A stretch of 64,000 nt of DNA from Podocnemis expansa. Taxonomy: Eukaryota > Chordata > Testudines > Podocnemididae. The DNA lies in NCBI GenBank assembly GCA_007922195.1, contig ML682007.1, positions 14,190,954 through 14,254,953 of the forward strand. Direction: 5' to 3'. A program made the translations under genes and the position numbers. This document shows positions 11,157-24,629 of the stretch, in pieces. Under the pieces are notes generated by a model. It was not told the origin of the DNA, did not search any database, and worked only from the letters and a program-made list of their open reading frames with translations. The stretch's first letter is position 1, and the number at the start of each line of letters is the position of its first letter.

Positions 11157-12071
11157 TGAGTTAGCTCTTCTCCAAGTGTAAAAAGTGACCTAAGGGATAC
11201 AGCAGTAGCACCTTCCTGATTAGACTACTGCTTATGGTGAGCAGGCCTAGGTGGCATTCATTGTATACTGGAGAACAGCAAATGTGCATCATCCCTCCAC
11301 AGAATCAGAAAGGGAAGAATGTTTCCCAAGAACACGTTCCCTGGAACAATTTGCAAATAGTTCTTAAGTTGCTGCCAGGAAAGGTGTTAGTGGAGGGGAA
11401 TTCTGCTCTGGGGCAAACCTCTTCCAAACCAAGTGAATCTGTACAGTGGTAAACGGCACTTCCTCCTCCCAGTGTGCAATGTGTAAGGTAGCATTGACTT
11501 TAAAGCCTTTGTGTTCCAAAGACTTGTTTGACTGGTTTAGGTTCTTTTGGTGGCATAGAGTTCCTTCAGAAGAAAGTAGAATGGCTCATTGTCTGTTACT
11601 ATTGGAGTATGTCCCAATGACTTTTAGTACGACTCCTTCCATCCAGCTGAATGAACCACAAAATAATACTCGAAAGAGTCGGTGACTAATACCAAATCCT
11701 TTCTGACAGACTCTTATGCCCAGGCAAGGAGCAAACAACTCAATCAAGCGGTCAGGCACTATTGTAACATCATAATACATCCCACGATCATGTTTTATAG
11801 GAGTCCTTTTTTTTTTTTCTACAGTATTTGAGTTGGTGAAATACAGATGGGTTGAATGTAGGGGAATTAAAGAACGTTTTCTATTCCAACCCATCCCTCT
11901 CTCCCACTCAAAACTCTCCTCCCCAAGCCTATGATCTTTCACAATTGGAAGGGAAGCAAAATATTAAGAGACTGTTTCTTTTCTTTCAAAATGTGTCCAT
12001 GGACATCTGAAGTAGTGGCATTATTTGTTACAGATCAAGAAAGTACCTCATGTAGCCTGGATGTAGGATCC

Positions 12072-12110
12072 GTTCCAAAGTGGTAGCCATGTTAGTCCTT
12101 GTTTGTTTTT
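12072..12110 (+). mobile_element. Turtle tRNA SINE head fragment
   Basis: GTTCCAAAGTGGTAGCCATG then TTAGTC, the tRNA-like head of the turtle SINE. The body is missing. Confidence 0.6.
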
Positions 12111-14039
12111 GATGGAGGATCAATATTTCAGCACATTACTCTGGTTAATTTCCCTGTGGTCAATCTTTTTATCACCCCCTTTCTTCACCACAGCAAAGTT
12201 GCAGAGTGCTTTGGAGTTTTACTTAAAGTGCTCCGGAAGTACTGTTGGGGGGGAATGGCTCCTGTTACCTGGAGAAGTCTAGTATAATCTGTTAATGATA
12301 ATAATAAAAATCAGTCCCTTCCTAGAGGTGAAATATTACCTTCAGACAGGTCCAGCTAAGCAGAGGGGAGCAAGTAGGTTGGTGTACCATGACATTTTTT
12401 AAAACTTAGTGGGTGTGTGGGAGGAAACTTCAGTCTTAAAGGCAGAATTTTATTAGAATCAAAAACTTTCCGGCAACCTGAAATGTCTCTTTTCTTCTGG
12501 GTAGGTTTACTGAAATCTAACTGACTACAGGGTTTTTTTTCCTGTCAGTTGGACACTTAGATAAGCCATCCCCTTAATTTTAAATTCCTTTTTATAGGGG
12601 ATGTTAGTTATCTCTGCTCATTTAAAAAAAAATTGATTCTTGCTTTTTGATGGCATTTTCAGCAATGTAAATGAGTGGGGAAGGTTTTAGAATCCTCACT
12701 GTCAACCAGGCTAATTGCTGTTTTCTGTTAATGCTTGAATCTCTTGCCGTAAGAGGGTGGGAGCAGCTTCCAAACAAGATGTAGGTCGGCGGGGGGGTGG
12801 TGGTGGGACAGAGTGCTGCTGTGCGAGAGTGGGAATGAGACTGTCTCAGGCATGTGGGCTTGCAGATGGCTCATTTGAAAATCTGGCATTTGATCATTCT
12901 CAGAGGGCTGGCTGGGCACGGGAATTCTTCCACATTAATGCTATTATGGGGCATGTTGGATCGTTGACCTGGTTTTCAGGGAGCCATGCTGTGCTGGAAA
13001 ATTAAAACTTTCTGCTTTTCCGTGCCTGGATTTGGTAGCACAGGTAAAGAGGTTGAAATGGATGTACAGCCTCTTCTGAGGGATGTGGGTAGCTAATGCT
13101 GAGGACTCAGGATGTGGACAGTATAAATGCATGCCTCCTCTGCTAGCAGTCACCAGGGATATTCATTTGCTTTTGATATCTTTATGTACCCAAATAATCA
13201 GTTGGGTGGGGGCAGCCTGAGCAGTTTACGCTGTGCTTTCTAGCTTCTGAGGGTTGGTGGCACCCTTCATTCGTTTAAACAAAGTAAGTGGTTGAGGTCT
13301 CTCCAGGGTGGGGATATCTTCTCATTTGTGGGTGAGAGAGTGAAGTCTGATTGTCTGCTGAAAGAAATGCACTTTACCCTTGTGTGTCCTTGTTTTAACA
13401 GCATTTTTATGAGGCAGAGGTGAATAAACCTGAGAGACTTGGTGAAAGTAGAAAGTTTCCTGGTATCATTGGGAAACATTAAAGGAGTCATGTGTTATTG
13501 AAAGCTGTTAGTATTTCATGCTGCCTCATCAGCTGGGTATAAGGGAAGCATTGAACCAGTGTATGCTTTCAAGAGGCCATCGCTTCTGTAGTATGGTCCT
13601 TTCTGAGTCCTGACCCATAGAATAGAGATCACATAGAGAACTTCACTGGACGAGATCGCTGATTCAAGGAGTAGGTTATTCAACTTGAATTGCATCCCTC
13701 TCCACATGCATAGCACTGGAGTGTCCTGGTGAACCACTGGTAGTCAGTGATGTTGAACTGCTCAGCCCTCCTGCAGGCTGACCTCCCAGAACAAATTGTC
13801 ATTTTAGGGGGCTTGATTGGAGCAACTTGACCTCCTAAATCACATGCTTGAAGCCTGGTTATTGGAGTATTAACTGTACAGTTAATTTCAGATTTAGTCT
13901 CTTGTTTGACTTTATAATGGCATTTGCCATTGTACTGTAGCCTCCATTTTTATGGGATATTGTGGGAGTAGGGATTGGGGACTGAGGTCTTGGAATAATA
14001 TTTTAGTTGGTTAAAAATTTGAACCTTTTAGTTTTAATA

Positions 14040-14208
14040 CGGGGTCTCAAACTCAAATCACCACGAGGGCTGCAGGAGGACTAGTATATTAGCCCAAGGA
14101 GCGCACCACTGAAACCTTTTCATACAACGGCATTGCAAATATCGGTAACCATAGTGTCGTTGCGAGCTACAGGAAATAACTTTAGGGGCTGCGTGTTTGA
14201 GACCCCTG
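14040..14208. mobile_element. hAT-type non-autonomous element (GGGGTCTCAAAC family)
   Basis: The ends are CGGGGTCTCAAACTC and GTTTGAGACCCCTG. The 8-bp flanks are TTTTAATA (14032-14039) and ATTTAGTA (14209-14216), 6 of 8 identical. The copy is in the opposite orientation to the one at 10070. Confidence 0.82.
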
Positions 14209-14635
14209 ATTTAGTATCATCTGTGTAAAAATGACCCAAAACTGTGATGCTATCTATGCAGTTCCCTACCATGTCTCCTTCGCCTTCTGCTCTACACACA
14301 CTTTCTAATGTAATCCAAAGAATGGGGGAACACTGGATATAGCTCCGATCATTAGTGCTTGGTAAGATTTGAAAACCTCTGTTCACCAACATCTCAGCTC
14401 CTTCACTGAGACTGAGGGTTGTGCGTAAGGCTTTTTGGGACTGGTGCTCTTTCTCGTGGCCATGGCCATTATAGAGCTGAACGTTTCTACTGATGGTGAC
14501 ACTGCTTTTCTTATCCTAAAATATGCTGGAGTGCAGCTGTGAAGATGCTGTGCTTCTTCCCCACTCCATTCCCGAGGCTTTCATGAGAGCAAGGTATTTC
14601 TGGCATGTAGTGTAAAGAAAAGGGTGAGAGGCTCA

Positions 14636-14854
14636 GGGATCGTCTGTATGTACAGCACTGCAGCTTCTGCCTATGACTTAGTTAATCTGCCTCCCCCAGA
14701 GATGGTAGCTATGTCAATGGAGAAGCCCTCCCTGTTGGCATGGTGTCTGCATCGAGACTTATGATAGATAAGTATAACTGCGTCGCTGTGGGGTCTGAAT
14801 TTTCCAAACCACTGAGCAATGTAGTTATACCAGTGTAAGTCTGTAGTGTAGCCC
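14636..14854. mobile_element. MITE with TCTACACT-type ends
   Basis: The right end reads GTAAGTCTGTAGTGTAGCCC and the left end GGATCGTCTGTATGTACAGC. The interior has GAGCAATGTAGTTATACCAG and GGTAGCTATGTCAATGG, blocks I recognise from a common turtle/crocodilian miniature DNA element. Confidence 0.65.
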
Positions 14855-14855
14855 A

Positions 14856-14892
14856 AGTTCCAAAGGGGTAACCATGTTGGTGTATTTAGGTT
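14856..14892 (+). mobile_element. Turtle tRNA SINE head fragment
   Basis: AGTTCCAAAGGGGTAACCATG then TTGGTG is the SINE head, directly abutting the end of the MITE. No body follows. Confidence 0.55.
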
Positions 14893-15000
14893 ACAAAATC
14901 TTTGACAATGTGTTTTTAAGAAAGAGCTTGAAAGACATTAGCCAGTAGAAGAAGTCATAATTTAGGGCTGCACCACAATGAAAAAGGTATTGGATAGGGC

Positions 15001-15247
15001 AGGTTCCAAGAGGGACAACTGTGTTAGCCTACTTCAGCAAAGCAAACAAGGAGTCTTGTGGCACTTTTTTGAAAACAGATTTATTTTTTGCATGAGCTTT
15101 TGTGGGAGAAAATCCCACTTTGTCAGATGCTTGAAGATGGGGAACTCCTCACATCTTCAAGTGTCAGACAACGTGACGTTTTTCTCCCACGAAAACTAAC
15201 AAATTTATTTATCACGCGTCTTTATTAGTGCCACCAGACTTCTTGTT
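15001..15247. mobile_element. Inverted composite turtle tRNA-Lys SINE (pair 3)
   Basis: A full + strand SINE begins at about 15002 with GTTCCAAGAGGGACAACTG and runs through AACAAGGAGTCTTGTGG to TCAGATGCTTGAAGATG. A reversed body arm follows (about 15150-15247), from CATCTTCAAGTG to ACTTCTTGTTA. The reversed arm stops at the same SINE position as the headless arms of the other pairs. I could not find a clear flanking duplication for this pair. Confidence 0.7.
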
Positions 15248-18200
15248 AGTGTAGTCCAAGAATCAGTGACTACATTTACACAGCAACTAGACGTTTCTGG
15301 CTGGCCTGTGCTAGCTGACTGTTGCTTGTGGGTCTTGTGCTGAAGGGCTGTTTTATTGCTGCATAGACTTCTGAGCTTTGGGACGCTCCCACAGCCTGAA
15401 CTCCACGGTCCTGAGTTGGCTGGCATGGGCCCACTATGGGTTTTGATCTGCTGTGCAGATCTAGCCAGTGATTTTATGGCAGCTAACAGATGTAATAGTC
15501 TTTCCTCATATGCTTTATTTGGGGCAGGAGAAAGCATCCTAGAAACACTCTTGTCATTATAGATGACATTTAATGTACAGATTTGTATAAACATGCATCT
15601 GTGGGTGACTTGCAAGAATGATAGAAGCTTAAAGATGGCAATGGACAGGAACTGACATAGGGGTTAGCTAGGGATTTTCATGTCTTATCACTGAGTGGTC
15701 TGAGCTATGTGCAGAGATCCCTGACAGTGTGGATAATGTTACTGAAGACCTCCAGAGAGAGCTGAGATTTGTGTAGAGAAGGGAGTGATGATAAGGAAAT
15801 GTATCACAGTGTGAGCTGGCTATTATGGCCTGTATTTTTAGATTCTTGGGATTGCTGCTAGCACGTTTTGAAATGACTTGCATGCAGACATTGTGTGAAT
15901 GAGGCAGGGTCAAGCATTAGTGTAGGCGTAATGGAAACCTGCCCTCTGAATGGCATAGTGACTGTACCAGTGACATTTAGAACATGTGACGTTTTTGTAC
16001 AATCCTTGATCACATCATCTATGTGTCTGTCTTCACAGTGCTGCTGCTTTGACATCAAACTCAAGGGGGTAAAGGTATGGCTGAGCAATGGCTCCTTGTA
16101 AATGCTGCTGCTCCATGTATAAACTTGGTCACAGATATGCTTTTTAATTTGCAAGCTCCTGTTTAATACAGGTACTGTCACGGTATCCTAAACTGATAAT
16201 GGGTAGATTCCTTTAGTTCATGCCTCTCTAGGGTATCACAGATGTCGTATATAAAGGAGCCATGATTTCTTTTAGGTCTCCCAAAAGTCTGTTTCATTCC
16301 AGATGAAAACCCTGTGCACCAAAACCTATTTATTTATTTAAAGGATGCAAGTCACCTTGCTGCTGGGCCAGCTATTAACTAATTAGCGTTAATACTAATC
16401 CAAATGCATAGTCATTGTCTGAATAATCTGTTTATTCACTGGGTGTCAGCACATGGTGTCTGGTTGAAGGTTTCTGTTTTAAAAAACAACTTTTAAAAGT
16501 AGAAAAACCTATAATAAACAAACAAACAAAAAGTGAATTGCGTGGTACCCGAGCTGACAAGAGTTCTTGAATAACAATTACTTTTGGCTTCTAGTTCTCT
16601 ATTTTTTACTAACTTGTTATCTGCTGTTCAGAAGCAAATATCTTTTGAATTAACATCCTTCACATTGATGCACTGACTCAGCATGACCCTTTTGTTTTAA
16701 TGAAATGTGACACAAGCCTGCAATCAGAGAAGTATTAAGTTTATCTGGACCACGTCTGTTTGTTTCAGGATCTTAAAAATAATATTCATAGAGGAATGAT
16801 GTTTTCCAGAGCAGAGTAAAATTGAACAAAAGCTTTTTATTTATTCCTTTTTACAACTGAATATTTCTGGTTAAACACACACAAAAGGAGGAGAAATCAA
16901 AGAACATAAATTCTTTATCTTATACTTCAGATGGAGGGCTACCTACTGGCGATTAGCAGAGTCTGTTATGACAACAAAACCATTAAAAAGATCAAAACTA
17001 TAGTGCTGCTATAAGGGGTGGGATTTGATTGGGGTTAAATCTGCACCGGCAAGGAGAATAACCTGTTTTGTAGGGGGCTCAAGTTCTGTTGGCTATCAGC
17101 AGAGAAGGAGTTGCACAGCTATGTAATTAATTACTTTTGTAACTTTAGCCTCCAGGGTGCCCTTGAGTGCTGAATAGTGTTGGGTTTTTTTTCTTTTTTT
17201 TCTGATAAAAATGCTGCAGAAGTCTTAGGCAGATGAGATGTTGAATCTGAGCTTCTAAGCAAAGTCCAGACAGGCACGTTTGTCAGATTAGCACTGGTCC
17301 TTGTAATGTCCTCATGTGTTTGTGCTGCTGTCGCTCATGGGACAATAAGAATTTTGTAAGCTGTAATTGGAGACCCTGATGATAAGTTGCAGCAGCACTT
17401 AGTTGCTAATATGTGTATGTATGGAACGCGTGCCTTTCATCTGTGCCATGTTTTAAGCAATTGAATCTCCTTTGTGTATCTGGTCCGTAGCTTACTGGAG
17501 GCAGTGAAACTCCAATGGATTCTGTGGGCTTTGGTTCAGTCCACAAGTGAGCTGTGTGTTTTACATAGATCACAGACTTTGTGCCCACTTCCTCTAATGG
17601 CTTTTTACTATCAAACAGCTTGGGAGCCAAAGAGGATCTTGCTGCATGAGAAGCAACATTGTAATTCCTTGCTGCCTTTGATAAAACATGAGAAATCTTG
17701 AATGATTGAAGCTTACAGTTGAGTAGATGTGATTCTGAGGCTAACCTGAGAAGCTGGTTTATAGGCATCTGTTTACATCTAATGTTTGTATTGGGGAGAG
17801 AGGTGGAACCTTGGTTCTTAGTTTTGGCCTTGTACATCTATCATCATCTTTAATAGGAAAAGTGCATATGCCAAGCCTGAAATACACACTCCCGAATTTA
17901 TTCTCATCATTCCTGTTAAAAATTTTCTTTAGAACTTGGTCGGTTGTAGGCCTGGAACCACGATACCAAGCAAGAGAGCTACGTCAGCTCTACGAAACAA
18001 AGCACTGATTGATGATGACTCTTACTGTCAGACTGGGGTTGAAACACAGAAGCTGGTGATTCTCCAGCTCACGCTCCCAAAATCACCTTTAATAGTAGCT
18101 TGGTCCTGGTGCCAGATTGGAGAGATGCATGCTGCTCAATGCCCAGGGAGGCTTACTCCTCTGTGTGACAACATAGCTCAGCTCCAATGCTGAGACCATC

Positions 18201-19223
18201 TTGTGCCACTCTGGTGCCATCACCAGGAGCACCTGTTCTTGCTGGTTTGTGTACTATGGTTGTTTGTTTGTCCACCAGCAGTGAGACTGTGAAAGCATTA
18301 ATGCTTTACATTAGCTAAACATCCAGCAGATGGTCCCTCTCCATTCAGTCCTAGCTCAGTCTAGTTTGGAACTAGTATGTGAGAGCAGTAGTCTTTGTTT
18401 CATCATTCCCTAAATCAGCTAGTCCCCCAGCTACTGGAGGTTTTACCTCTCATTTAACTGTGGTGCTGTTACATTCCTTAGGGTTCCTGTTGTTCAGTAC
18501 ATTGAGCACGTTACATCTCTTAAGACGCTAGCTTGTGTCAAATGCTGACAGATCCTCCCAGAATGAGACGAATACCCATATTGATTCTCCATCCCTGTTG
18601 TTTTATTGTCTCTGACGATCCATTGTGTGACTGCATCACCCATCGCCTGCACACAGCCTGTTACCATACTATCTGCTCGACGCCAGCAGTTACCTGCTGA
18701 CAAGATTATAGGTTACAAGGAGCCTTGCGAGTTCTGTTTTAAAATGTCACCAGGATGTAAACAGAAATAAACACAGAGGAGAGATTCCAGACTTGGGAGT
18801 TTGAGTTGGGAAGTGGAGCAATCTTTTTCCTGCGCCAGGCAAGTCTTCACTGTATGTAAAACATCCTTTGTGTTAAAGGCCAGTGTAAGCCAAACAATCA
18901 GAGATGTCTTCATGAAGGAGCCTGCCCACATTACAAAAAGGACCGTGCCAGTAGACCTTGTTCTGTCCCAGCTAAATCACTTGGCCCAGACCCCATTCTT
19001 CCTGCATTTCTATTTCCCTGTGTGCAAAACATGGATAATTTTCCATGTCCACATGGCAGCTGTAATACTTAATAGTTATAAGGTGTTGTGAGGTGTTCTG
19101 TTGAGGTGCTGTAGCAACACAAAAACTTCCTAACTAGAAAAGCTCTACAGTAATATTGCCTCCTTGCTTTTGCTATAATAAACCACTGAATAGATTGCCT
19201 TTTGATTAAGGAACTGTCTAAGT

Positions 19224-19700
19224 CAGTGGTTTTCAGGCTGTGGCCTGTGGCTCCACTCCTGCAGGCTGCAAATGAGAGCTGCTGCTGAAGGACCCCGCTG
19301 GAGAGCGTTGCTGCAGTGCTAAAGGTGCGGTGCAGGCTCTGTGCTGGAGCCAGAGAAAGAGGTCAGTGTTTTCCTCCCTCAGCTCTACAAGAAAGCAAAG
19401 CACTCTGCTTGGGTCTTTAGGCACTGGGGTCCCTGGTGGAGCCACATGGAGGTGAGCACTGATCTTCCGTTCTCCTGGCTGCAGAAGGGAACCACAGCCT
19501 AAGGACCCACATGAAGTGCACAGGGCTAGAGGATCCATGTGGCTTCGCTGCTGCAGTCAGGGAGATGGAAGATCAGCAAGGAGGCAGCCTCCTTCCATCT
19601 GGCTGTAGTGAGGGGGCAGGCCTGCTGGGGGAGACTGGTGGTCCTTCAGGGTCGTAAAAATTGTCTGTGGTTTTCACGTCAAAAAGCTTGGGAAGCACTG
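19224..19700. mobile_element. hAT-type non-autonomous element, 477 bp
   Basis: The ends are CAGTGGTTTTCAGGCTG and GCTTGGGAAGCACTG. Near the right end is GTCTGTGGTTTTCACG, typical of hAT internal sequence. The flanking octamers GTCTAAGT and CTTAAAAT agree only weakly. ORFs in this GC-richer block have no recognised protein match. Confidence 0.6.
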
Positions 19701-20617
19701 CTTAAAATGCCTCAATGGAGGGGACTAATCCGGGCCCCGTAGACAGGACTCTGATCAAGTAATGTCTTCCATCTCTAATGGCTATTTATCATCATGAAAT
19801 CAAATGCTATCCCTTATCATGGCTTTCCACTGACAAATCCCCCTGCTGATAGGAACAGGGATTATTTGCTCCACACAGCTTGAGGCATGCATGTTTCCAC
19901 AGGTATAGTCAGTTAAATATGCTAAGTGTTTTCAAGAAATCAGAGGCCCATCCTCTGAATGAAATGTGTTTTCATGTATGAGATTCTTGTATTCTTCTCC
20001 TCAGGTCATAAATAGAGACTGAATGTTGTAATAGATCCAAATGCAGATGTCTATGCGTCTGCTCTTAATTTCTTGAATAACTCTTTCTCCTCCGTCTCTG
20101 TCCTTAAGTGAAGATATTGCACAGCTTCAGTTCCTCTCCATAAGTAATTCGTTTAATAAACTGAATGCAAAAGACCAGAGCAGTGTTTTGTTGCACAGTA
20201 AAAACCAGCATTTAGTTTTGGAAGAGTCACTTGTGAAAATCCTGTCAGGACACGTAGGGAAAGTGTTCTACACTTTGTGTGAATGCAAACTCCTCTCCAC
20301 CCTCCTGTCCATGCAGAGATAATCCGTTGTGGTTTAGCTTGGCGCATAGATGGATTTTTGGGCAATGTGGGGTGGGGAGAGGGTAAACATTGACAATCTC
20401 CGAGAGGAAACTTTGAGGTTTTATTGTGGGATCGAGTTAGTGATGATTTTCCGGCTCCTTTAGGGCAGCTCCCACAATGCTGGTGATCCCTTAATGTTGT
20501 CCGCAGCCAGACATTGTGGTGCTAATTAGTAGGTTATTGGCTGGTGGGAAGATTTGTGGGCAGCTTTACCCTCTTGATGGAGTGTTTGGCTCCACCTGGG
20601 CAGTTTTCCATATTCTC

Positions 20618-20618
<1 letters not shown>

Positions 20619-20655
<37 letters not shown>
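20619..20655. repeat. (TAA)n microsatellite
   Basis: About twelve uninterrupted TAA units. Confidence 0.97.
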
Positions 20656-20656
<1 letters not shown>

Positions 20657-22102
20657 TAGTCCTAAAGACACTCCAGGGTCTGTGGGTCCATGCGGTGCTC
20701 GCGGTTTACTTGTGATGTTGGTGCCAGAGCAGCTTCATTTGGTTTGTCAGACCTTGCTCCTGTTTCATTCATGACCCGGCACCTCTGTTCAGTGACTTAT
20801 TTGCTATCCTTGGGAGCAGCTTATAGTCTTGTAAGGTCAGCTCCTCAGCTGCTAAGTTAGTGTTTCACCATTAATTTCAATAGAAGTATGTAGATTTGTG
20901 CCAGTTAAGTACCTGGTCCTTTTTTAGCAATGTATTTGGACTGTGGGATGCTTGAGTATGTGCCTAACTTGAAAGCTTGTGAGGAATTGAAACATGGAAG
21001 CAAGGCAATTTAAGTGTCCGGGGTAAATCCGTCCTGATGGACAAGGACCGTGCAAGCTTATCCAGGGTGGTTAAGCTCCGTGTTAAACATCAGTTATATG
21101 GGGAACTCTACACCCTTCGGACACTCAGGGCCACGTAAATTGGTATTAGGGAAGGGCCACTGGATCTGTGATTAAGCATCTCAAGTGCCATCAGCATCCT
21201 GGCCTGCACAAGAGGCATTGAAGCTGAAGTGGCATCTGTGTTGGAAGATGTTGGCTTCAAGCTATGCCCTCTACTTTTTCCCTTTCATAAAGCCTGGCTT
21301 CCAGGGCTTTGCATGTGGGCAAAGCAGATTATGTCCATGGATGTGAGAAGTTTTCACCAGGAGTCTAAACTAGAGCAGTGCCACTTCTAGTTTGGAAGGT
21401 GGCTTTGGGGAACAGCTGAAGGTGGTCAGTTTTGACAGGATCTGGTATTCTTTGATTCATACCAAGTTTCCTCCAAGATGTTAGTCAGTTAATGCTGTCA
21501 TATATGGACCCCAAAAGTGAGAGAAATTTGGAAGTTAAGGGTTTACACTCTCCTAGGGCAATCCCAGATTTTTAGAAAGTGATGGGATGCTTCGAGGAGA
21601 GGGAAAGCACACAGAAAAGGGGTAGAAACAAAAATTTGGTGGGATTGCTTCTAATTTAGATTGGATGGGGACTACCATGTCCTTTTCCCCAGGCCTTAAA
21701 TTCTCATAGATTGTTTTCTGAAGCCCATCCTTCCTCTCAAACACGCTTTAAAAACGTCAAGGCCCCGTAGGAGTCCCCGGGCTCAGCCATTGGGCTGGGT
21801 GCGGGGCCCATGAGGTGTCTGCCCTTTGGCAGAGTTGTAGGGATAGGGGCTTCTGCCTGCGGGACTGCAGGGCTCTGGACTTAGTCTTTGGGGAGATGGA
21901 GTTTTGGGGCTTTAGCCCTGCCAGGGATGAGGAATGGGAGCAGGGTTTGGGGCTTCTGGTTGTATTTCTTTGAGAGAGTGGCCGAGCAAGTGCAACTAGT
22001 GGTTTGTGTGCTTAAAGTTCTTCTGGTTAATTTGTGCTCATTTGATGAAAGGTGCTATACATTTGTTAATGCTTAGGAAATTTTTATTGTAGTATTCTAC
22101 AC

Positions 22103-22570
22103 CAGTGCTTCCCAGCCTTTTCAGTAACACGGCACACTTCAGTGAGACAAACTATTCCACGGTACACCCAATTTTTTCAACTGAATCGGCTGCTTGTAAA
22201 TGACACATTTACTTACTTTTGCTATGGTCTTACTTTAGGGTGGTGTTGCAACTTAGTGCTTACAACAAGCTAAAGAAGGACCAAATGCATTAATGTTTCA
22301 GATCCACCAGAAAAAACACTCTGCCCACCTGCATTTAGAATGGTCATGTTTTAGGATCGAAAGACTGATAACTTTTGTTTTTAATTTGATTCATTTTCAT
22401 GAATTTTATGAGTTGGAGTTTTGGTTGGATAGACTATTGTTGAAGATGAACCAACATTTGTTTGTTTTTTTTACACTGATTTTTATTACCTTCATATGAA
22501 ATTTCACCACACACTTGGACAGTTCTCCCGGCATACCAGTGTGCTGTGGCACACTTGTTGAAAACCACTG
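22103..22570. mobile_element. hAT-type non-autonomous element, 468 bp
   Basis: The ends are CAGTGCTTCCCAGCC and GTTGAAAACCACTG, with GGCACACTT near both ends. The flanks are TTCTACAC (22095-22102) and TTCTGCGC (22571-22578), 6 of 8 identical. Confidence 0.75.
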
Positions 22571-23824
22571 TTCTGCGCTTTGAGTATATCCAAAGACTCT
22601 GCAGTTCCTTCAGACAAATCGTGGTCTTGTCCTCTTTCAAGAGGTTTTTGCCGGTGTGTCTCTAGACTGCTCAACTTCTAATATTCTGAAATGAGGATGT
22701 AGTGTCACTAAATGCAATTCAGGTTATAGGTGGTTTCACAGTGACTAAAATGAGGATTAAAATATTTATAACTAATAATTATAACTAAATGAACCGGATT
22801 TTCAACATGCACAAAAGCTTCAGAATGCCCCCAAACCTTTTTTGGGGTCAAAAATCCTTGTGGATTTGTATGTTTTTGGGCCAGCTCTGTCTAAAACTTT
22901 CTCCATGGTGCTTCTTGGAAAGGAACTAGCAGAGACTGGTTTATAGTAGCCAGAGTCCTAAAGCACACTGAGTTGCTACGTGATAAGATCTGTGCTATGT
23001 AAACTGCTTTTATGGTTTTGTTTTTTTAATAGCAAATGCATATGTAAGTGCTAATAAAAGCTGAACAGGAAGGCTGGAGGGCTTCACTGTGAACTCACTG
23101 ATGAGCTGGAGCAGCCAAAATCCCATTGGTTGGCCAGATGCAAAAGCAGGGTTTCTGTGTGGACCAGAACATCCACAGGCCATTCAGCCACTTCAAAGTG
23201 GTTCTCTATTTCTCCTCGACCTGGCTCAACATTCAGAAACTCAAGTTGGAGTCCCAGAGTCCTCTCTGCTGAGTCCTTGGCTGCTTCGGTGGGGGAGTAC
23301 AGTGATTTTTAAGGCACTTCCGGTGTTTGTAGGAGAAATGGTTAGAACTGCCTGAGCAAATCTCTTTCTAGGAAGACCAATGACAGGAAGGAGAGGGAGC
23401 TGAAACATAAATGCTGTTCATAAACTCCACAACTTTGCACCATTTCTTAGCTATGATTTAATAGCAGAATAGTATAATTGGGGTTTGCTATTACATCATC
23501 ACCATTACAGATATTTTCACTCCACAACTTTTAAGTCTCAGATAAAATAAAACTTCTGATAAAACAGAAATTGAATCTTGTGGCTTCCTGGTCACCCCAT
23601 CTCAAAAAGGATATTGTAGAATTTGAAGTGGTGAGAGAAAGGCAATGAAAACCATTAGGTGCGTGGAAGAAACTGTCATGAAGAGCCTGAAAAGTTTTGG
23701 AACCCTTTCCCTTGAATAAAAAGGGACAGAAGTATCAAAGTATGTAAATTAATTAATAGTAAAGAGACTGTAGATTAAGAGTTACTTATCTTTCATGTTT
23801 CGAAATGTAAGAACAAGGGAACAC

Positions 23825-24215
23825 TCTGTGGAAATTTAAAAGGTTAAAAATTCAAGCACTGAAAGGAAATACTCCCCCCCCCATGTAGCTGAACTGTGGA
23901 ACTCACTGCCAGAGGATTACACTGATGCAAGAAATGTAACAAGATTAAAAGAGGATTGGATTTATACCTCTATAATTCAGATACTCGGTTATAATAGTAA
24001 TGCTAACGCATTTTGGAAGAAAGAACTTTTAAATCTCATTCTTCCAGGTTTAGGAAAACCTGTAAGAATAAGAGATTAGGAGGAGATTTAGTGGTGTGGG
24101 GGAGCACTAGATTATTTTATATGCCTAATGTGAAGTCACTTGCGCCTTCTTATGAAGCATCTGTGTTGGTCACTGATCTAAGATAAGAGATGAGATGGCT
24201 CATAGTTAAAATCTA
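23825..24215 (+). mobile_element. CR1 LINE 3' end, decayed
   Basis: TGTGGAACTCACTGCCAGAGG, then AAGATTAAAAGAGGATTGGA, then TTCTTATGAAGCATCTGTG and TGGTCACTGATC follow the order of the vertebrate CR1 C-terminal and 3' UTR region. There is no open frame, and it is 5'-truncated. Confidence 0.75.
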
Positions 24216-24396
24216 GTTGGCAGCTCCTACTTCCTGCATTACTAAATTGCACTTATCAAAATGAACCAGGTTAACTTTGTGACCCATTAGCTGTGTTCTT
24301 CTTCAATAATTTGCACAGTCTCACAGTCACTAGTGTGGATTAATTAGCCATCTACTCAGATGCTGATATCTACATTTGCAGCTGGGGAGATTTGAA

Positions 24397-24510
24397 TCAT
24401 GGAGATAAAAAACATGCCAAGGGTTGCATGATTACTCAGTGGCAGAATCAATTAAAGTCTGCCTTGCTTGACTCCTAGTTCCCTGATCTAACCTCTGGAT
24501 ATACTGTGTT
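24397..24510 (+). repeat. Ancient LINE/MIR-type fragment
   Basis: TGCCAAGGGTTGCATGATTAC, then CAGTGGCAGAATCAATT and GACTCCTAGTTCCCTG. This is the 'ccaaggtcac.cagtggcagagc.ggactcccaggttccc' pattern of the same ancient family as 9325 and 47195. Confidence 0.5.
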
Positions 24511-24629
24511 CTATTATTAACTCTTCTGGGGGCTTATAGTGTGGTACGTAGCCCTGGAAATAGATCAGACTTTCCCTTACTTGTGTTTTGAGTAATTGTT
24601 GTGCAGCAGAACGAGGTACTGATGAGTTA

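Noticed and set aside
17406..17837. 143-codon minus-strand frame as a possible gene
   Set aside because: No recognisable domain; an opposite-strand frame overlaps it; it is consistent with chance in intronic DNA.
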